From: Furcasterigmium furcatum
Taxonomy: Eukaryota; Ascomycota; Sordariomycetes; Glomerellales; Plectosphaerellaceae
Length of the DNA: 64,000 nt
Direction: 5' to 3'
Assembly (NCBI GenBank): GCA_001599815.1
Contig: BCIA01000002.1
Location: forward strand, 248,001-312,000
Part shown: one piece after another, positions 43,928 to 55,900 of the stretch
How the letters are laid out: each line of letters starts with the position of its first letter
Numbering within the stretch: the stretch's first letter is position 1
Made by a program: the position numbers and the translations under genes
Notes under the pieces: generated by a model
Seen by the model: only the letters and a program-made list of their open reading frames with translations
Database searches by the model: none
What the model was told of the DNA's origin: nothing

Positions 43928-44839
43928 CTAATACCTCTGTAAGGGTGGTGGTGGTGGACGCTCTCGCCTACGGTCATAATACTCTTCCGCGGTCCCGTAC
44001 CTTGCTCTCTGGCCGGGCGGCGGCGGCGGCGGGATATCATAGACGTGGTCATGGACCATATCAGGCGGAGGTCGTCCGTGATACGGATCCTGTCTCCGAC
44101 CGTAGTCAGGAGGTGCATCCATTCGCCTCCGCCTCGGGTCCTCATCGCCAACACTCCGTCCCCGCCTCCCTGCCTCCCGATACCCCTCGCTGTAGCCCCT
44201 TTCCCACTCCCACTCCCTTTGCCTGTCCCAGTCCCGACTCCTCGGCCGCCGCGGATCCCTCTCGACGTCTCGCTGCCCGTCTCGCTCCTGCATATACCCG
44301 TCCTTGAGGCCCTCATACGCCGGCCGGGCCCGTTCCGCAAACGCCTCCCCCTTATCCCTCAGCGCAGCCTGCGCCCGGTCCTTCTTGTCGCGAACCGCAT
44401 CCTCGACCGCCCCGCGCTTGTCCTTCCCCACGCGGTCCCAGTACCCGTGGTCGCCGTGCACCCAGCCCTTGGGCCAGTACTTGTGCAGGAGGTACGCGGA
44501 CACGCCGATGCCCGCGAGGAACCCGATGGGGATCCTGTCCTTCTTCTCGGCGCCCTTGCCCTTGTCCCTGGACCTGGAGCGCGCCGTCTCGCGGTCCGAG
44601 TCCGGGGTGCGGCTCCTGTGGCGGCGGCGGTAGCGGCTGCTGCTCCTGCTCCTGCTGCGGTCCGAGTCTGAGTCGGAGTCTGAATGGGGCCTGGGCCGGC
44701 GGGCCACGGCGCGGCGCCGGTCGGTGCGGGAGGCGGATGAGCCGTCTGAGAAGCGGGAGCGGGACCGGCTGCGCTGGCTCGTCTTTGTCCTCGACGAGGA
44801 CGGCGGGGGCGATGACGACGGTGTTCGGTAGCGAGGCAT
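43928..44839 (-). CDS. Arg/Ser/Asp-rich protein with one membrane segment
   Basis: A single exon giving 303 aa. Residues 1-95 are an SR/RS-type low-complexity region. They are followed by one hydrophobic segment (IPIGFLAGIGVSAYLLHKYW, about 103-122), an amphipathic charged helix region (KDKRGAVEDAVRDKKDRAQ, about 140-160), then an Arg/Asp/Tyr-rich tail with PPPPPP runs. The layout, a charged arm either side of a single helix, is shared by many unnamed ascomycete proteins. The role and organelle cannot be told. The frame is long and the composition consistent, so I take it as real. It converges with Elg1, with 271 bp between stop codons. Confidence 0.7.
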   Translation of the reverse strand: MPRYRTPSSSPPPSSSRTKTSQRSRSRSRFSDGSSASRTDRRRAVARRPRPHSDSDSDSDRSRSRSSSRYRRRHRSRTPDSDRETARSRSRDKGKGAEKKDRIPIGFLAGIGVSAYLLHKYWPKGWVHGDHGYWDRVGKDKRGAVEDAVRDKKDRAQAALRDKGEAFAERARPAYEGLKDGYMQERDGQRDVERDPRRPRSRDWDRQREWEWERGYSEGYREAGRRGRSVGDEDPRRRRMDAPPDYGRRQDPYHGRPPPDMVHDHVYDIPPPPPPGQRARYGTAEEYYDRRRERPPPPPLQRY

Positions 44840-45969
44840 CTCGGGCCTGCTGATCTCTGTGCGGATATTCTGGTTGCTTACGTTGTATCAGGCACCCAGG
44901 GAAAGACGAGTGACGGAGTCTGCGGATGAATGAGGTACGGGAAGCCCGACAACGATGGATGGGGTCGTCGAAGAGGGAGTTATGGATAGCAACAAAGAGG
45001 CAGCCCTAGAAGGGGGGAATCACAAGCGATGTTCCAGGTGACATACGGAGGTAGGGGAGGGAGTCTCTGCACCAGTCATCGATCATGGCGTGTCAGCCAG
45101 ACACCGAACGGCAGAGGTGGCCCCAGGTCGCCTCGCCACGGCCCGTCAGAAGGGTGGATGAGTGAGTGCAGTATGTGCACCATAGCCCGGGGCTAGCATC
45201 CTACCATCCGAGTGGCCGGTTCTCCCAGGCAGCCTGTGGCGATCCAGCTGGTTGTGGCACGGGGGGCACGAGTCCTTACACAGCCCGGAGTCGACGCTCA
45301 AAGTGGCCACCGAGCGTGCATCCAGCCGGGAGGTCTCCGTCCGCTTGAACGCCAGACAACAGCGAGGAAAACGCCTCGCGCGCCGCCGGGATCGAAGAGG
45401 GTCGGGTTCCCGAATGATTGGAGCCGCCAAAGGGCAGCCTGATATGCTGGCGTCGGCGGCATTGTTCATCCCTGCCTCGATGGACTTGACTGGCCGATGC
45501 CGCGCAGCCGATGGGAGCGGGGAAGGGACGGGACGAAACAAGCTTTGCTTGGCCAAACGGCTGGCAGTGCGAGGGACAGTGTTTTTGGCACGTTTTATCC
45601 GTTTCAGCACTGTCATTACCTCAGCAGGCGTTGTGTTGAAACGGCCAGCATGTCGCTGCCCCATCGTGATTGGATGTCTGTCGATGGACATTTCGAGGTA
45701 TGACATCACGGACAACCCAGCGGCTAGGATCTTCTGTACCACAGAAAATATATCTTCGGCTTCCTCCCAGAACAATATGAATGTCTCTCGATAAAGCTGG
45801 GCTACGTGCATAATAATAGTGCTTCTGATCAAATCAGAGAAGGCAAGGCGCGATCTGAATCCAACTCGTGTCTCAACTCGCGAAGGACAGAGTGTTTACG
45901 AGCCAAGCGAGCACCAGTGCCACCACCTGCGACTCCTCTTGATTTAGCCTCCTCTGGAGCCTAAGGCTT
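44840..45969. other. Intergenic stretch with overlapping open frames on both strands
   Basis: Two long frames overlap almost fully: 45146-45832 on minus (228 codons) and 45252-45794 on plus (180 codons). The minus frame starts with a helical piece (ETFILFWEEAEDIFSVVQKI) and decays into Arg-rich sequence. The plus frame ends with ITDNPAARIFCTTENISSAS. Neither has a domain I recognise or supporting splice sites, so neither is called as a gene. Confidence 0.35.
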
Positions 45970-47684
45970 TCATCTGAAATCAGGGTGCTTCCACTCAAGG
46001 TCGGAGATCTGTGCTTGAGTGAGGCCCTCCAGCTTCTGCTGCCTCTCACCGGGGGTCATCTGGTCGCGTTTCTTGTTGTCATACTTCATCCACAGGAGGA
46101 AGACCAGGGATACCGAAGTGATACTAGCCGCCGCAGCCAGGTTGATTCCGTTGCCGATCGGATACATGGGGCCGTCCCAAGGAAGGTACGTCCAGGTCGC
46201 AAGCAGGCCTCCAAGGTAGCCGGCCATACCTGGCACGAGGCGTCAGCACTCTGCAAGTTATCGGGGATAGAGGGAACTTACTATTGGTGCCGATGGCCAT
46301 TCCGCGAGCCGTATCAGAAACAGTATTGGCGCTGACCTGGGCGTTTGACAGGGCTCCGCCGATGAAAACGGAGCTTGCCGTCAAGAAGATGGCCGCGTAG
46401 CGCGCTGTCGTGTCGGTTGTCGAGACGAGGATACCGTAGCCAACGACCACTGCGGGCCCGCTGAGCATAAGGAAGATCTGCCGGGTGTCATAGCGGCGAG
46501 ATAAGTAGGATCCGGCAAGCAGGCACCCGGCGGCGAGGACGTAGGGCGGGACAGTGCGAAGCTGCATCTGAATGATCGTTTCTCCCGGGTAGATTGTCCG
46601 AATGATAGTAGGGAGGAAGAAAGCGATTCCGAGAACGACAACGTTGCCAAAGAAGAAGATGACAGCTGTCGACAGGGTGATAGGGTTGAGGAACCCGAGC
46701 TTGAGCTTGGTCGAGTTCATCTTATCGACCACTGTGGTCTGGCCGAGACGCTCAGACTTGACCCGATCCAGCGCGAGCTGCTTCTCCTCTTCGCTTAGCC
46801 AACGAGCTGAAGAGGGGCTGTCAGTCAGAAAAGCCAGAGCGACCAGGCCTAGGACGACGGTAATGATTCCTTCTATGGCGAAGATCATTCTCCATGCTTT
46901 CAGGGACCCAAAGCTGTCGAGAGTAAGGATTGCCGACGCTAGCAACCCGCCGAATGCGCCGGCCAAGGGGCTCATCAGGAGATAGTAGCCTATTCTGAGC
47001 GATAGCTCTGCGCGTCGATACCAGCGGGAGAGATAGTAAGCGATACCGGGGAGCATGCCAGCTTCGAAGATGCCGAGAAGGAAGCGCACGACGATCATCT
47101 GGGTACGGTTCTGCACAAAGGCAGTGCCGACAGTACAGATGCCAAAGAGAAACGTGGTAAGCGGGATGAACCAGCCGGGCCCCATGATCTTGCAGAGAAG
47201 CGTGGCGGGTATTTCGAAGGCAGCGTAAGATATATAGAAGATCGATAGGATCAGGTTGTAGTCGTATCCCTTCAGGCCGAGGTCCTCCTCCAGGTTTGCG
47301 AGACGAGCGTTACCTGACGGGAACTTATCAGCAAGATGGGCCGGGGTTTCAGCAGACAGAGGCTCCTACCGATGTTTGCGCGATCGATGAAGCAGAACAG
47401 ATAAAGAACCGAAACGATTGGGACGATATAGAGATCCGTCTTTCGACGAAGTTTCTTCTCTGCCTGGGGGTCGAACTGAGGCAGTTGAGCCCTGCAGAAG
47501 AACACAGGTGTCAGTAGTACTAAACAAAACACAATCTTTTCGCAAGTTTGACTGGGGGGAAAGACGCCCGGAAACCTGAAATCACGAGGGAATTGACTCA
47601 CAGGTCAAGGGGCTTCAGTTCATGACCGTCCCCAGTAGCAGACTCAACTTGCAGGAAAGCTGCATCGTTCTGCTTATCTGCCAT
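45970..47684 (-). CDS. MFS transporter, Dal5/Tna1 (anion:cation symporter) type
   Basis: Four exons on the minus strand: 47684-47602, 47491-47370, 47313-46282 and 46229-45970; introns of 110, 56 and 52 bp; product 498 aa. It is a plasma-membrane carrier of the same broad group as the one at 18 kb, but a different branch. Marks are VPIVSVLYLFCFIDRANIGNARL around helix 1, FEIPATLLCKIMGPGWFIP in helix 2, RFLLGIFEAGMLPGIAYYLS in helix 4, RWYRRAELSLRIGYY, and an LTDSPSSARWLSEEEK central loop. Fungal relatives are often annotated as nicotinate or pantothenate-type carriers, with no firm substrate. It stands head to head with the cytochrome P450 gene (850 bp between start codons), which could mean coordinated export or uptake of a P450 substrate. 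Confidence 0.9.
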
Positions 47685-48535
47685 GGCTGCCAGTTGATGA
47701 AGGTGGAAGGTCAGGACTGGAAATGAGCCAGGAGAGAGCCGTAGTAGAGACTTGGAAAAGATACACCTGAAGAGTCTGGCCTTGGCAACTCAATGGGCAC
47801 ATCGCATAAAGACACAAGTTGTTTCTTTCATGGGAATCGGAGGGGTTTTATCTTGCAAGACCAACAACACACAGCAACGCGGTTTTTGGATTTCAGCATC
47901 TCCACATTTCCCCAGATCCCACAGATGCCCCAGACGGCTCCAGTGCCCCTTAACTCAAACCCTTGCTCGCTCGCCAACGTATGTGCCTAAAGCATCCTGG
48001 AATCCTGGATCGGTGTTAGCTGTTCAGTCTGGCCACACAGGAGGAGGGGCTCGTCGGCGATAGTGGAGGAGGCTTGTTCAGGCTGCTTTAGTTTATGTCG
48101 GTATATCTCCCGGCAAATCGAAGTTCCCAGCACAGTACCTACCAGCCCCCTGTAATGAGTTGTTGTTTCTCGGCCTCGGCATGTCTACCTCGGTCCTCAC
48201 CTAGTCCGCCGGTCGTCCAAAGTGGTAAAACGCGGGTCCCCCGCACTGCACTACCCCACGGGCCCAGAACCCATGGAGGCCGGCAGGCCGGACATTGCTC
48301 GGAATCTCCAACACCATGCCTGTGGTTGGCTCGCGGCAAGTCGTTGGGGTTCGCTCATCGGTAGCAAGATGCGGCATCTGGCTTCTCCAAGTGCCGTGAT
48401 AAAGAAGGCAACCTAGTTTTGGAGGAGGGTTCTCATTCTCAAACAAACACCTCATTGTCAACTGGCCCCTTTCCTCTTTTGCCCTGAGTGACATCGAATT
48501 CCACCAACATTTATGGCAAAGTCCCCAACGCCGCG
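47685..48535. promoter_or_regulatory. Divergent promoter between MFS transporter and cytochrome P450
   Basis: 851 bp separate the two start codons. No gene is seen inside. An eight-codon upstream frame (48513-48539) ends by overlapping the P450 start codon in an ATGA arrangement. Confidence 0.5.
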
Positions 48536-50299
48536 ATGAACATTCATCTCATGCTGGCCGCCGCGGCCGCTTTCCTTCTCGTGAGCCTCGTCGTCTTCCT
48601 CACCGGGCAGTTCCGCTCGCCGCTGCGGACGGTGAAGGGCCCATTCCTCGCCCGCCTCAGCTCGGCGTGGTATGCGTTCAAGGTGTGGCAGGGCTCTTTC
48701 CAGGAGGTGAACCTAGAGCTACACAACAAGCATGGTACGAGTTCACAGGCACTCCAGTCTTCTGACGGGCTGGGACAACCGGTCAGAGCTGATATTCAAA
48801 CCCAATACAGGGAAAATCATCCGCTATGGCCCAAACCGCTACAGCATCAATGATCCCGAGGCCGTCAAGCTGATCTACGGGCTGGGAAACCCCTTCCCAA
48901 AGTCCCCATGGTACACCACCTGGTCCAGCCCAGGACAATGGTCACTCTTCGGGGACCAGCACATGCGAAGACACGCCCATAACCGGAAGCAGTACCAGGC
49001 CACATACTCCATGTCGGCACTGGTGCACTACGAGTCCTTCGTCGACGAGTGCGCCGCCCTCTTCTCCCGCCGCCTCGCCGAGCTGTCCTCGACAGGACTC
49101 TCCGTCGACATGAGGCACTGGTTCCAGTGCTACGCGTTCGACGTCATCGGCATGATCACCTACGCCAAGCGCCTGGGCTTCCTCGACCACGGCGAGGACG
49201 TCGGCAACGTCATCGGCGCTCTCGAGGACCACCTCGGCTACGCCACCATCATCGGCATCTTCCCCAGCCTCCACCGCTTCCTCTTCCCCATCAGGAACTA
49301 CCTCGCCGGCAGCAAGGGCACCGGCAGGGCGTACGTGATGGCCTTCACCAACGAGAGGATCCGCGAGGCCCAGGCCAGCCCCAAGGTCGCCGCCGCGTCC
49401 GAGGGCGAGGCCGCCACCGAAGACTTCCTTACCAAGTTCCTGGCCAAGCACGCCGCGGACCCCGACGGCTTCACGGCCTACCACGTCCTCAGCGGCTGCG
49501 TCTCCAACATGGTCGCCGGCTCCGACACCACCGCCATCAGCCTCTCGGCGGTCATGTACTACCTGCTCAAGAACCCGGCGTCCATGCAGTCGCTGCGGGA
49601 CGAGGTCGACTCCTTCGCCAGCAGGGGCGAGCTGTCCGACCACCCGACCTTCAAGGAGAGCCAGCAGATGCCGTACCTGCAGGCCGTCATCAAGGAGGCC
49701 CTGCGACTGCACCCGGCCACCGGTCTGCCCCTGGAGCGCGTCGTCCCCGAAGGCGGCGCGACTATCTCCGGCCGGTTCTTCCCCGAGGGGGTACGTTCTT
49801 GCCTGTCGCCGCGCGCCGATCAAGGCAGGATAGGACAATCTCGCTGACCTCATCCACAGACAATCGTCGGCATAAACACCTGGGTCGCACACCGCGACAA
49901 GGCCATCTTCGGCGAGGACGCCGACGCCTTCTCCCCGGAGCGGTGGCTCGAGGGCGACGCCGACAGGCTGGCCCTCATGAACCGCTACTGGATGCCCGTG
50001 AGTGCAACCCCCCGCGGCTCGATTTTCCCCCATCGAATCGGGACCCGGAACGAGTAGCAAGCAGACTGACATGACGCCCCCCCTCCCAGTTCGGCCTTGG
50101 CTCCCGGACGTGTATCGGCAGACACATCTCCATGCTCGAAATGTGCAAGCTCATCCCCCTCCTTGTCCGCGACTTCAGCTTCACGCTGGACAACTCTCTG
50201 AAGATGGAGGATTGGCATACGCAGAACTACTGGTTTGTGAAGCCGGTAGACTTCAAGGTCCGGGTTGAGATGCGGGAATCTCGGGGACTCGAAAAGTGA
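48536..50299 (+). CDS. Cytochrome P450 monooxygenase (pisatin-demethylase-like)
   Basis: Four exons: 48536-48734, 48811-49790, 49860-49997 and 50090-50299; introns of 76, 69 and 92 bp; product 508 aa. It is a heme-thiolate monooxygenase anchored in the ER by the N-terminal helix (residues 3-25). Marks are the I-helix oxygen-activation motif AGSDTT at 302-307, the K-helix ExxR (Glu362, Arg365) in KEALRLHP, the SPERWLEGD meander, and the heme loop FGLGSRTCIG with Cys447 as the iron ligand. The layout resembles fungal P450s related to pisatin demethylase, which detoxify plant phenolics, but families cannot be set by eye. The ATG at 48536 starts the membrane anchor; an upstream in-frame region has no ATG. 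It is divergent with an MFS carrier. Confidence 0.92.
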
Positions 50300-50875
50300 T
50301 ACTAACACCCAGCAATGGCCGACGGGGTGAGAGAAAGAAGAGAATCTATCAAGAATCCAAAATGAGTAAATTCAGTGTGGTTCTGCAACGTACGCTGCCA
50401 CCTTGATACTCCGTCACTGGCCACGTATGTAAAAAGGGGTCTCTCACAAACAGCGCACAATCCTCAGGGCACACTCGTCATCAGCAGTGATTGTTCAGTG
50501 CCTGTCATCACAGACGTATATTGCTCGCTTGAGTCATTGCTGACAAGCCTGTCTACTTGAGGAATCGTCTAGCCACCCATTCCGTAACATTCTCCACTGA
50601 GATGCGGAAAGTCGCAGGTCGAAGCCTGCGTCATCGACCCAGGTCAGCAGGAATGTCCCCTCTGACCAGAATCCGCGAATCCTCGCTGTATCGGCTTGTT
50701 GATCCCTGATCCGACTTTGGATCGCATGCAGGCCGAAAACCAAGTTCCAAACGCCGAAAATGATGCAATGCTGCGAAAATGCTGGAACCGCCGCTAATCA
50801 GACAAACTTCTGAAAAAGAGACCAGACCGTACGAACGCCCCTCTTTCAAAAAGACCTCGATGGCACTTCCCGTGT
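50300..50875. other. Convergent 3' region, no gene seen
   Basis: Lies between the stop codons of the P450 (plus) and the cyclin (minus). Only short overlapping frames are present. Confidence 0.55.
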
Positions 50876-52913
50876 CTAATTGGGGTGCTGGTGGGTCTGG
50901 CCGTGTCCCTGGGGAGCCATCTGCACCGACGGCATGTTCCTGTATGCCATGGTCATGTATTCCGGAACCACTCCGGTCCTCAGGTCGTTCCTCCGTCCAA
51001 GAGGCAGATAATGCATCTGCGGAGCCGTCATCGTCATGTGGTACTCGTGTAGAGATGCCGAAGGGGGCGGGTAAAGCAACGTGTTGACATGACGAATCGG
51101 CTTGTAAGGGCTTTGTCGCTGCTGTAGGTACACACTCGGAGAGTGTGACATGGGCGTGTGCGACATGGGAGTATGCGATATGGGGGTATGGACCGCTGAT
51201 GCCACATGATAACCATCCGTCAACGGCGAGGAACCGAAAGCTGGGAGCATGCCAGGGCTGTGCCTCTTGCTTGGCGTGCCGTAGTTCAGTGCTGGGTGCG
51301 AGGCCATCGACGGGGTCGGGGTCATTGTCGTCGGGGTCATCGTCGGGGGAGCGGCCGTGATAGGTAGTGGTAGCTGTGCCGGCGTACCGCCACTCGTGGT
51401 TGAGGGGTACACTGCCGCCATGGCACGCACGCCGGGCGCGAGAGGCGGAAGGGACACATGAGATGGCAAGATGTTCGGATAGCCGTTGGGTGCGAGGTAG
51501 GCGCTTGGGTTGATGTTGGTCGTCGCGTTCGTATTCAGCGTCAGGTTTGGTACTGGTAACCTGATTGGCTGCTCGCCTACCACCTGTGGTCGTTGCACGG
51601 GGGGCATCGATGTCGGCTGTTGCAACGAAGGCCTCTTGGCTGGGTGCTCAGCCAGATCGTCATCGTGCGCTCTCTTCTTCGACATGGTTGCGAGATTGCT
51701 CTTGGCGGAAAGAGGAGACAGGGCCATGTTGCCTTGGAAGGATGCCGGCCAGGCCTGGCTGTTCTGTCGAGAGGCAGAGAGCGGCGAGTAGGTAGTGGTG
51801 GCGGCGATATTCGGGACGATGGCTGTCGGAGAAGGTAGGGGCGAGTTGAAACCTTGGCCGACAGGCGACGACAGCGCGATGGGCGACGTCGGGTGCCTGA
51901 AAGCACGATCGTAGTACTCGGAGAAGCAAGCCAGTTTCGTGAGCCACTCTTCCCACTCATCCTTGGTCGCCAGCAGGCTGTACCGCATGTTGCTGAGGAA
52001 TTCGACCTCCATCACGTGGATCTCCCCTACAGTAATGCCAGACACCTCGGCCCAAGTCTTGTTTGTGTAGGTGTTATCATCCAGAACTGGGGACAATGTC
52101 AGCTATATGCATGCAATCGGGTGGTGGGTACGGCGGGCGTACACTTGTTGCCCAGCATCAGAGCTACGGTCAAGAGGCGATACTCGCTTCCTGACCGACC
52201 TTTGACGCTAGGATTGATCTTCTTGAGCCGGTAGATGAAGAGCAGTGCGAGCAGAATCACACTCTGGGTGACCTGTGTCGTCGAGAGCACGGTGTACGCC
52301 CACTTCTTGAACGCCGAGTACGGCATGGCATACTTGGTCAATCGTGGCACAGTCGCGGTTTGTGGTCGTGATCGAATCGCTTCGGCGGCTCGGAGGGTGT
52401 CCATCGACTCGAACCAGAAGAGGCAGGTGATCTACAGAGAGGATTAGCTCAGGGTTCGGGCAAGGCGAGGAAAAGTCCACCCACCTGAGCCGCAAAGTCG
52501 GCCAGATTTCCTCCCTTCGGGCTGATCAAGCTGGGGATCTGGAGGCTGTGGTGAATCAGAGATTGAGATCCTCGTCGGGAGGCGCTGCCTCCATCATGGC
52601 CCGCCATGTTTGCTTCCGCTGTCGGCGTCGACGATTGTGTGGAGCGTCGTGCGGTCAGTGAATAGTGACTGCCCCCCGAGGCCGGATCTCGTGCTTGGGC
52701 CGGGTACGAGTACGACTGCTGCTGTTGTTGGTGCTGTAGCTGCTGCTGCACAGGAGGTTGTGGCTGTGGTTGTTGTGTGTACTTCGGGTACTGCGGTGCC
52801 CTGAGGGGCTCGGGGACTGTCGACATGCGGGAAGGAGCGAAGCCAGTAGAGTAGGAAGGCATGACATGGTTATCGTATGGGGCCACCGGCGGCGTCTGGT
52901 AGGCGGTGGTCAT
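50876..52913 (-). CDS. clg1: Clg1-like cyclin, presumed Pho85-type kinase partner
   Basis: Three exons on the minus strand: 52913-52485, 52431-52143 and 52086-50876; introns of 53 and 56 bp; product 642 aa. The donor at 52142 was set to give LGNKFLDDNTYTNKTWAEV, a conserved cyclin-box segment of the PHO80/Clg1 group. The N-terminal 140 residues are Gln/Pro/Ser-rich. The cyclin domain spans about 150-285, with SAFKKWAYTVLSTTQVTQSV and EFLSNMRYSLLATKDEWEEWL. The C-terminal half is a low-complexity Pro/Thr/Met-rich tail with five-residue HTPMS repeats and a KKRAHDDD bipartite-like basic patch that could aid nuclear entry. In yeast, Clg1 binds the Pho85 kinase and affects ageing and autophagy. 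The same partner here is inferred from the domain type. Confidence 0.82.
51142..51190. repeat. 15-bp coding tandem repeat in the cyclin tail
   Basis: Three to four units of a 15-bp repeat encode His-Thr-Pro-(Ile/Met)-Ser and keep the reading frame. Units differ at third positions, so it is not a recent expansion. Confidence 0.75.
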
Positions 52914-55900
52914 GTTGAAGGTGGAAAGTACGGAATCCGCCGTTCTGACTTGTGGACCTGGGGAGTTGCTAGGTCTTGTCGACCTTGTATGGTGAAGGTG
53001 ACGAGTGCGGAATCACCTCTGGCACGGCATCTGGAGTCTGCAGCCACCGACGCTCGAGTTGGCAGTTCCTCGGTGGATGGTCCGTGTCGAGAGCGGCAGA
53101 AGGGCTGCCTCTGGGGAACGGTTGTCCGAGTGCTGGATAGAGATATGTGAGCTCGTCAAGTTTGACCGAGGCTGGCCGTTCTGCACCCTTCGAAGCCGGC
53201 GACGAGGGCAGAGCGCTGGGCTCTGTAGCAGAAACGGGATATGGGAGGACCGGCGGGGTGTGCTGGCGGGAGTGAAGAGCGTCGTGTGCTCGGGGGTTGC
53301 CAGGCAGGCAGGCCGGTGCTTGGATATCGGACGCTGGGGTCGAGGTTGAGGTTGGGGTTGAGGGAAGGCGGCCGGAGTAGGTATCACGGTGGGAGGAAAG
53401 GAGAGGTTAAGAAAGGAGAACGATCAGATCAGATAGGGGGGTCCAGTCAATGGCCATTGCAAGAAGAACAGAGACACTTGATTGAGAGACAATAATAAAC
53501 CAGGAAGGAGATGGAAACGACAAACCGGGAGGTCAAGCCGTTGACTTGCAAGCCCATGTCCGGATGGACCTCAGCAGTCCAGGTTCATGTCAGTAGGTTC
53601 AGGAGAAATCCACATGCACCATGTTCACTTCCACGCCGACCCCCAAAAAGGGCCCACCTTCTCCCACAGTGCAGGTAGGCAATAAAGGGCGGCTGGCAGG
53701 GAAGGATGGCACGGAAATGGTCCAGCTTTGGGGTGGCCCGCCGTCGTGTTTGGTCCATGTCTGGCCCGAGTGTGTGCTCGGTTGGTGATTTGGTTTTACC
53801 TGCTTCTGGACGTGAGGGGGGGGGCAAGAGCGAGCCTGCGAAAAAAGATGGGCAGCTAGCAGGGTCGGAGGGGAACGCCTGCCTGTGTGAGATGGCATGG
53901 TATCCTTGGCGCCGGGCTTGCTCGAAGCGGGCAGCTGTCTGTCCATGCCCGGGCTGGCTGGGTCGCTCAGAGGTTCTGGGCCGCTGCGGTCCAGGGGTGT
54001 GTTCAGGTTTGTACATGGACACCTGCTGCTGGACCCAGCCCGCGCCCGCCTCCTCCCCTCCTGCCCGCTCGAGGGGGGGCGCTCAAACCAGAAAATACCC
54101 TGTGGGTATCTATTGTGGAAGGTCCACCGCTCTGCCCCTCCTTCCGTTTCCTTCGTCGTAAGAGTAGTGCCTCCCTTGAAAACAGCCAACGTACCATGCG
54201 AGTAAGGCATTGACGCCTCTGTGAAAGGTGACAGCTTTTTCGGGCACAAAAGGATGAGAGGCAGCGGCCTGCCTAGCTGGCCGTCGCTTTCTAAATTCCA
54301 ACCCAAACGCCTCAAACTCTTATTGCAGCCCGCCCCTGGCTTGATGCCTCCCTGGCTTGCTGTCTTCCCGCACACACACCTCCCCTCCACCCACATCCAA
54401 GAGGCCGAGTAATAAGCGGCGGCGCTCGATGTGGAGTTGCTGTGTCTTGACGTCGTCGTCGTCGTCGTCTGGACTCCCCCAGCAGGCCTGGCCGCCCTTG
54501 CTCGCCAAACACGCTCCAACCCTCAAGCCATCGAGGCGGGCCGGGAGCTGATTGGGCGGGCCGGCCTCTGGATTCTGACAGGTTGTACCGCCTATCCCTG
54601 CTGCAGCATTCAATGTCAGGCAGGCAAGTGCAAGGCCAGAGACGGATTGGAGGGTGATCCGCCTGGCCCCACCTCATTGTGCCCGGGCTGCACCACCACT
54701 TTCCCAGGGTGGGATTTCCTCTCGCATTGGCTCGGCTGGTAGTTCCGGGTGCGGTCAGGTGCGATCAGCATCTGTTCCAGCTGCTGTTCGGTCCAGTCCT
54801 GGGATCCGTTGGATCGTCAAGGGCGACGGACGGACAGATCCTCTTGCCTGTTGAATGTACCTCGTACAAGTGCGCGGTGCTTCTCGCCAGGCTCCCGGTT
54901 GAATTGCCCTGCGCCGCTGGCGCGCACATAATCTCGTCTGCACCTCCTGCTAATATCCTCACATGCCTGGTCTGGTACTCAGTACCTTGCCCATGTCTCT
55001 TTTTTCCACGCCTGAGCCAAGCACCGCCATCCCTCACTGATGAAATTACCCTTCCGGGCACGTATCGTTGTCATCTGGCCAATGTTCGCCGGGCAGGGCA
55101 ACCCCCAACAAACCCGGAACTCCCAAGCACGGCGGCGGTGGTGGTGGCATTTGCTTTGCCGTCAGGGTTTTTGATTGATTGATTGACTAGACCAGCAGAT
55201 GGGCGGGTAATACGTCCCGGGACATGCAGCAATCCACCACAGTGTCTTGCCGCTGCTGCTGCTGATGATTGTTTCTTCTCACCTCACCGGGCATCGAAGG
55301 AAGAGCACGACACACGACACTTGTGTCACACACAAGCAGTGGGACGATCGCTTTACATCAAGTCACGGTGCGTCGATCCCTCTCGGAAGAGCAGCTGGCC
55401 GCAACTTTCTCAGGAGCCATCAGCATCCGGCTGCTACGGATTGGAATCGCGGCCAAACCGCCAATGAAAGTCCCGGTGTTTTGGAGTTCAAACCGTTGCG
55501 CGCACTGCACTAAAACCGACTAGACACAGCCAGTCTGCTGGTGGCCCGGCCTAAAAGGCCTGTGGCAGCCGCAGGCATTGCGCCCCCCTGTACTAAAATG
55601 TCTTGACGCTCACAAGTCCCTTTCTTGGGAGTCCGACCGACCCGCCGAATACATACATACTTGTACATATGTCGAAACCCGCCTCGCCAGCCTGCTGTGA
55701 AGGGCGGCTCGTCGCCGTCTCGGTTCGACCCAAAAGCAACCATGTCTCGTATGTAGCTAGACCAGCCGGCGGCTCCCTGGGACACCACGACCGCACACAT
55801 TACCGCGGATACCGCTCTCAGTTGTCAGTCGGCGGTCGTCTCTCTCATCAGGCTCCGTGAAGTTGTCCCCAGCGGGGGTTCGCATCACTCGCCTCCATTG

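Noticed and set aside
48942..50072. 376-codon minus frame and a 341-codon plus frame across the P450 gene
   Set aside because: Both cross the P450 introns without splice sites and come from high-GC third positions of the P450 codons.
53599..54519. 306-codon minus frame upstream of the cyclin gene
   Set aside because: Low complexity, no domain, overlaps plus frames of similar length; more likely promoter and leader sequence.
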